Positions 60,418-64,000 of a DNA stretch of 64,000 bases are shown piece after piece. The notes beneath the pieces were generated by a model. It did no database searches. It worked only from the letters and a program-made list of their open reading frames with translations, and was not told where the DNA came from. The stretch covers positions 28,501 to 92,500 of the forward strand of contig JAODUP010000915.1 in assembly GCA_025642065.1 (NCBI GenBank). The letters are read 5' to 3'. The position numbers and the translations under genes are program-made. The DNA comes from Paralvinella palmiformis. Taxonomy: Eukaryota; Annelida; Polychaeta; Terebellida; Alvinellidae. Position 1 is the first letter of the stretch, and each line of letters begins with the position of its first letter.

Positions 60418-60785
60418 ATAATAATAATAATAAGGCATGTTTATATAGCGCCAGAACCAGGTAACCCTGTTCTGGGGCGCTGTACAGTATTATTATCCCT
60501 GACTCAGACCTGTATCAATTCAGCAAACACCTAAACTCCCAAAGGAGCATACAATCAAGTTTAAGATGCACACATCTCAACTCCCAAGGGAGCATACAAC
60601 GCATGCTGCCATTAAAGGCGCAAAGCGTTGCTCAAACACATAGCCATCACGTCCTGTTAGGTACTCATTTTATGGATGAGTTAACCAGTCACCACATGAC
60701 AACATTGCAGCTCCCGGGGCCTCGATCCCGCGACCGTTCGGCTACGGGTCCTATGCTCTAACGAACTGCGCTATCACGGCACGAT
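60418..60785 (-). repeat. SINE-D, full-length tRNA-derived copy
   Basis: The minus strand begins GTGCCGTGATAGCGCAGTTC with an A box, then CGCGGGATCGAGGCCC as B box. The body follows, and a conserved 3' part GGCGCTATATAAACATGCC with a (TTA)n tail closes it. The internal stretch ACCTAAACTCCCAA is partly duplicated. Other 3' parts lie at 48,537, 60,276 and 62,762. Confidence 0.8.
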
Positions 60786-60939
60786 CTGAACGAGGCGTCC
60801 ACGCGGTGCCCGTGCATGGATTGTGCAATGCGACCTACGACATGTCTATGGGCTTACGATTTGTTTTTCTTAAAATTTGTATAACTTCTAGCTAAACAAA
60901 ATCGGAGGCCACACGTAAAGGGGGATCGTTACGGGCAGG

Positions 60940-61030
60940 ATACGGGATCAGTAGATCCATCGCAGGCCAAATGTGAATTAGGCATGAGGAGTCCTATATG
61001 CTCTAAGTAACTGCGCCGTCACGTCTCGAC
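60940..61030 (-). repeat. tRNA-like head fragment
   Basis: The minus strand reads GACGGCGCAGTTACTTAGAGC then ATAGGACTCCTCATGCC, resembling the SINE-D head without its body. Confidence 0.4.
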
Positions 61031-62130
61031 AAATTAAAGTATTATAACTTGTGGGAATAGACCTTGTCAATTAAGCTAGTGACATCTGGCGGCAGGATTT
61101 AGAACTACAACAATTGGGTCGTGTTAATCGCCGAGTCTGGATCCCCGTTCCTTTTCACTGTGTACGCGATATATTTTAACGATCATTGCCGGTGATAATA
61201 CTCCACGATTCCAACAGTCAGTGAAAGAAAATGAAAGATAAGGTGATATTTATTATATTGCTATTCAAAGAAGACTGATCTACTAAACAAAATAGATTAA
61301 ATTGGAAGTTCTATGTGGTAGTTCGCAGAACACATTTCCCGTGTACAAGCGGATTGCCGTATTCGTAGCGAAAGTTTATGTATAGGCGGTGGCTTTCCCA
61401 TAGTGTTTCTTCAATACACATCTTTGGCCATTTATAATAATATCGAAAATAGACAAGGCAGTTGTAATACTATCATTTTACCAGAACAATTCAGAGATAT
61501 CTTCAACGATTTATTTTATTTGTGGTCATTTTCCATGTAGCATCGTCTAGCAGTAGGCTCATGGCGCATGCGCACGTCAGTGATAATGCGCCGGCATAGA
61601 TGGCATAATTCTAATAAACAAACGGGTGTGCTATTTGGATCGAAAATACTCATCAAATCGGAGACGTATTGTGCTACACAATAGTATTGATTGATAGAAC
61701 AATAATCCGGCATTGATATATTGCATTTGTGTATTATTTCTCGCGAATTAGCGCGAACCATGAGATGATTTTTAAATGTAAGCAAACCCCGTCTGTCGCG
61801 ATTTCAATTTTCAAGCGATAACCGATACTAGCGGACTTTGCTAAAGAAGTATTTACTCTAAGTTTTTTCATAATAACAACATTTAATAATGGAATATGCT
61901 GAACAACAAGAAACTAATCTATCACCAGAAGTATTTTCCTATCTGAATTCCGATTGTATTACGCAGTAGATCGTTGTTCAAACCGAGATGTTCATAACAA
62001 GAATCTGGCCTACATTGAAAACCATGAAGCTCCGCCTCCGCTGTTCCGGCACTAACTCGAAGAGAAAAAGCCCGCAAAAATTAGTTGGCACGGTCTAATA
62101 GTGATCAAATCAGATAAACATAATAGAAAA
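61030..62130. other. No gene recognised; one NRF1-like palindrome
   Basis: Mixed-composition DNA. GCGCATGCGCAC at 61,564-61,575 next to ACGTCAG is promoter-like, but no exon could be tied to it. A minus-strand open frame of 89 codons (61,516-61,785) has no recognisable motif. Confidence 0.35.
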
Positions 62131-62134
62131 TTTA

Positions 62135-62301
62135 GGACGCCTCCGTGGTCTAGTTGGTAGGGCATTGGCCACATGAGTTCGAATCTCGGCGTGGTCTTAT
62201 CTGATGGGTGTATCATCTTTGACTTCGCTTTATTACATAGCCTACTATGTCCACAAAAGTGGCCTGAAACATCAATTATCATCATCATCATCATCATCAC
62301 C
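62135..62301 (+). repeat. SINE-A copy
   Basis: A box TGGTCTAGTTGGTAG, B box GAGTTCGAATCTCGG, body GACTTCGCTTTATTAC and CAAAAGTGGCCTGAAACATC, (ATC)n tail. Slightly shortened in the middle. Confidence 0.88.
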
Positions 62302-62761
62302 CAAACAGAAATCCTGGATATGGGCAAAGGGAACTATATTTTCATTAACGGCAATATTTCAGCAGCGTACACCAAGATGGAATAATGGGGGGTGTATTTC
62401 TTAAACTAACAGTACAATGTATCTGTGTTGTAGCTTTCTGCTCACGGAAAAAGATTAACACATGCCAGCGAAATTACAAATTATATCGAATGCGTATATC
62501 TATTAATTGTCAACGTTTTTAATGTGTTGTTGGTGTTAGTGTTGTTGTTGTTGTTAATGTTGTTGGCATTGTTATTGCTGTTGTTGTTACTACATATATA
62601 GGAGAAGTAATCTATATTCAGTAATATACTCCGATCATTCAAAATATTAGTATATACTGCTCAACCCGTGTCTCTGGGAAGTTGATGACTTATGATTTTA
62701 AAAATGGGTATTTAATATATATATACACAACAAAGCCCTTATAAAATATTCATACACATAT

Positions 62762-62833
62762 AATAATAATGCATGTTTATATAGCGCCAGAACCAGGTAA
62801 CCCTGTTCTGAGGCGCTGTACAGTATTATTATA
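62762..62833 (-). repeat. SINE-D, 3' fragment
   Basis: GCATGTTTATATAGCGCCAG and GGCGCTGTACAGTATTATTA, near-identical to 60,430-60,500, flanked by a (TAA)n run. Confidence 0.8.
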
Positions 62834-62839
62834 CTACTA

Positions 62840-63426
62840 TTATTACACTTACTACTGTACCAAAATCAATTCAAATTGCTATAAGTGTTCTACAATATAA
62901 ATGATCGGGTTTAAAAGATTAGATTCGGCACCGACCAAATTGTCATTAAATATGTCGTATCCTTAGCCGAAATAATAATAATAATTATTATTATTATTAT
63001 TAATGGATCAATAATGCATAACGCATTATTTAATGGCCATTTTCTACATTATATAATAATAATAATAATAATGTTACAAATTTAATAAAGCGCCTTTACT
63101 ATATAGTAAATATGTGGTGGGTTGTGGAACAGTAAATTATGGCTGGGTTTCTTCGGGTCTCCAACCATCCTCGATACGAACCCGTCAGAGGGTCATGCAG
63201 CAGACGATCAAGTATGAAAAGAGATCCGTCCTAAGCCACAAACAAATTGTAATGTTAGTAGAGTCTAAGTGCTGAATCCACAGCACAAAAACATAAACAA
63301 ATGCGACAAAGTATACATAGGATAGCGAATTGACAGTTCTGACCCCCCACCCCCCACACACTGACCTAATTTAGTCACGAACTTAGTTACTTCTTTTAGC
63401 ACAAACAGACAGTGTCTGGATAGATG

Positions 63427-63468
<42 letters not shown>

Positions 63469-63810
63469 GGGAAAGAGTAAATATTTTTTTAGATACAATC
63501 AACGTCAACTGGTCACAAATATCAGCTTGATTACGTATGGTGACATATCACGCTTCAATTGTTTTTATGTGCCGTATGTCAACATACTTAAAGCTGGCCT
63601 AGTTTAGAATGTCACGAACACCACCAGAATCAAGTATAACACGTTGCCATTCCGAGTTATACATCCTCATAATCGTATTCCCAGCTAGTTAAAGCTTTTG
63701 AGGCAGAAATGAATCGTATTCTAAAGGTGAAAGTCGCTTACTTATTTTCTATTAGACTGAAAGGGTAGAATTATTTATTTTGTTGTGCTTGTCTTCACTT
63801 TTGGGGTTTC
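62840..63810. other. No gene recognised
   Basis: Contains (ATA)n and (TTA)n runs near 62,970-63,070 that form an inverted repeat, and a (TA)n tract at 63,431-63,465. Confidence 0.45.
63431..63465. repeat. (TA)n microsatellite
   Basis: About seventeen TA units. Confidence 0.95.
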
Positions 63811-63839
63811 AGAAAACACCCGATCGCTTAATTCGCGTC

Positions 63840-63928
63840 ATGTGGATTCTGCTGACAGTTCACTTATTGTGGATTTTCTGGATTTTATCCGCGGATAAAC
63901 CCTTTAGTGGGGAGTATTTCAGACAGAG
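63840..63928 (+). CDS. Possible signal-peptide exon of a gene leaving the window
   Basis: An ATG opens a 29-codon frame reading MWILLTVHLLWIFWILSA then DKPFSGEYFRQ: a hydrophobic run of the length of a signal peptide with a plausible cleavage after Ser-Ala. A donor (CAGAG/GTAATT) follows at 63,929 and a candidate acceptor (GGGTTTCAG) lies at 63,812. The frame is short and the next exon is outside the window, so chance cannot be excluded. Confidence 0.3.
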
Positions 63929-64000
63929 GTAATTTTTTTGTGATCTTGCTTCTTTATTTGCCCTTGTTTATCAGAATGAGTGCGTATATGATAGACAAAT

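Noticed and set aside
1..64000. CRISPR array, phage, plasmid or bacterial operon
   Set aside because: Introns, SINEs and animal gene families show nuclear animal DNA; the only regular array (38,475-38,700) is a direct tandem minisatellite without spacers.

Overview
The window looks like nuclear DNA of an invertebrate animal. It is AT-rich, with multi-exon genes, GT-AG introns, metazoan gene families and dense tRNA-derived SINEs, LTR and non-LTR retroelement debris and (TA)n microsatellites. The gene content (sigma-class GSTs, a DUSP22/15-type phosphatase, a full CTCF) together with the SINE and retroelement load suggests a lophotrochozoan, most likely a mollusc. That placement is inference; no sequence search was run.

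Left part (1-27 kb): two tandem sigma-class glutathione S-transferase genes on the + strand, each with five exons whose boundaries match exactly. The downstream copy (15,514-24,034) is intact and encodes 206 aa. The upstream copy (1,712-4,428) has two single-base losses in its first exon that destroy the catalytic N-terminus while exons 2-5 stay open. Between and around them lie a decayed Ty3/gypsy element (6.8-9.1 kb), several non-LTR fragments (5.2, 11.3-12.0, 12.8-13.9, 14.4 kb), a decayed minus-strand Ty1/copia element (24.7-27.1 kb) interrupted by nested insertions, and hAT-like non-autonomous elements.

Middle (27-41 kb): a gene-poor repeat region with tRNA-SINEs and (TA)n tracts, then a five-exon + strand gene (35,972-40,410) for a myristoylatable DUSP22/DUSP15-type dual-specificity phosphatase. 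A 22-bp minisatellite lies in its second intron.

Right part (41-64 kb): tail to tail with the phosphatase is a minus-strand CTCF gene. One large exon (51,304-49,427) carries the start codon, the YDF cohesin-contact motif and all 11 zinc fingers; five small exons downstream give a predicted 826 aa protein. A 5'UTR intron leads back to a CpG-rich promoter near 55.9-56.65 kb with an NRF1 palindrome and a YY1-type site. Beyond it are SINEs, microsatellites and, at the window edge, a possible signal-peptide exon of a gene that continues outside.

The three gene groups have no evident joint pathway: detoxification or eicosanoid chemistry (GST), signalling phosphatase (DUSP), genome architecture (CTCF). 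The most unusual material is the nested mobile-element structure, the inactivated GST copy beside its intact twin, and the layout of the CTCF gene.
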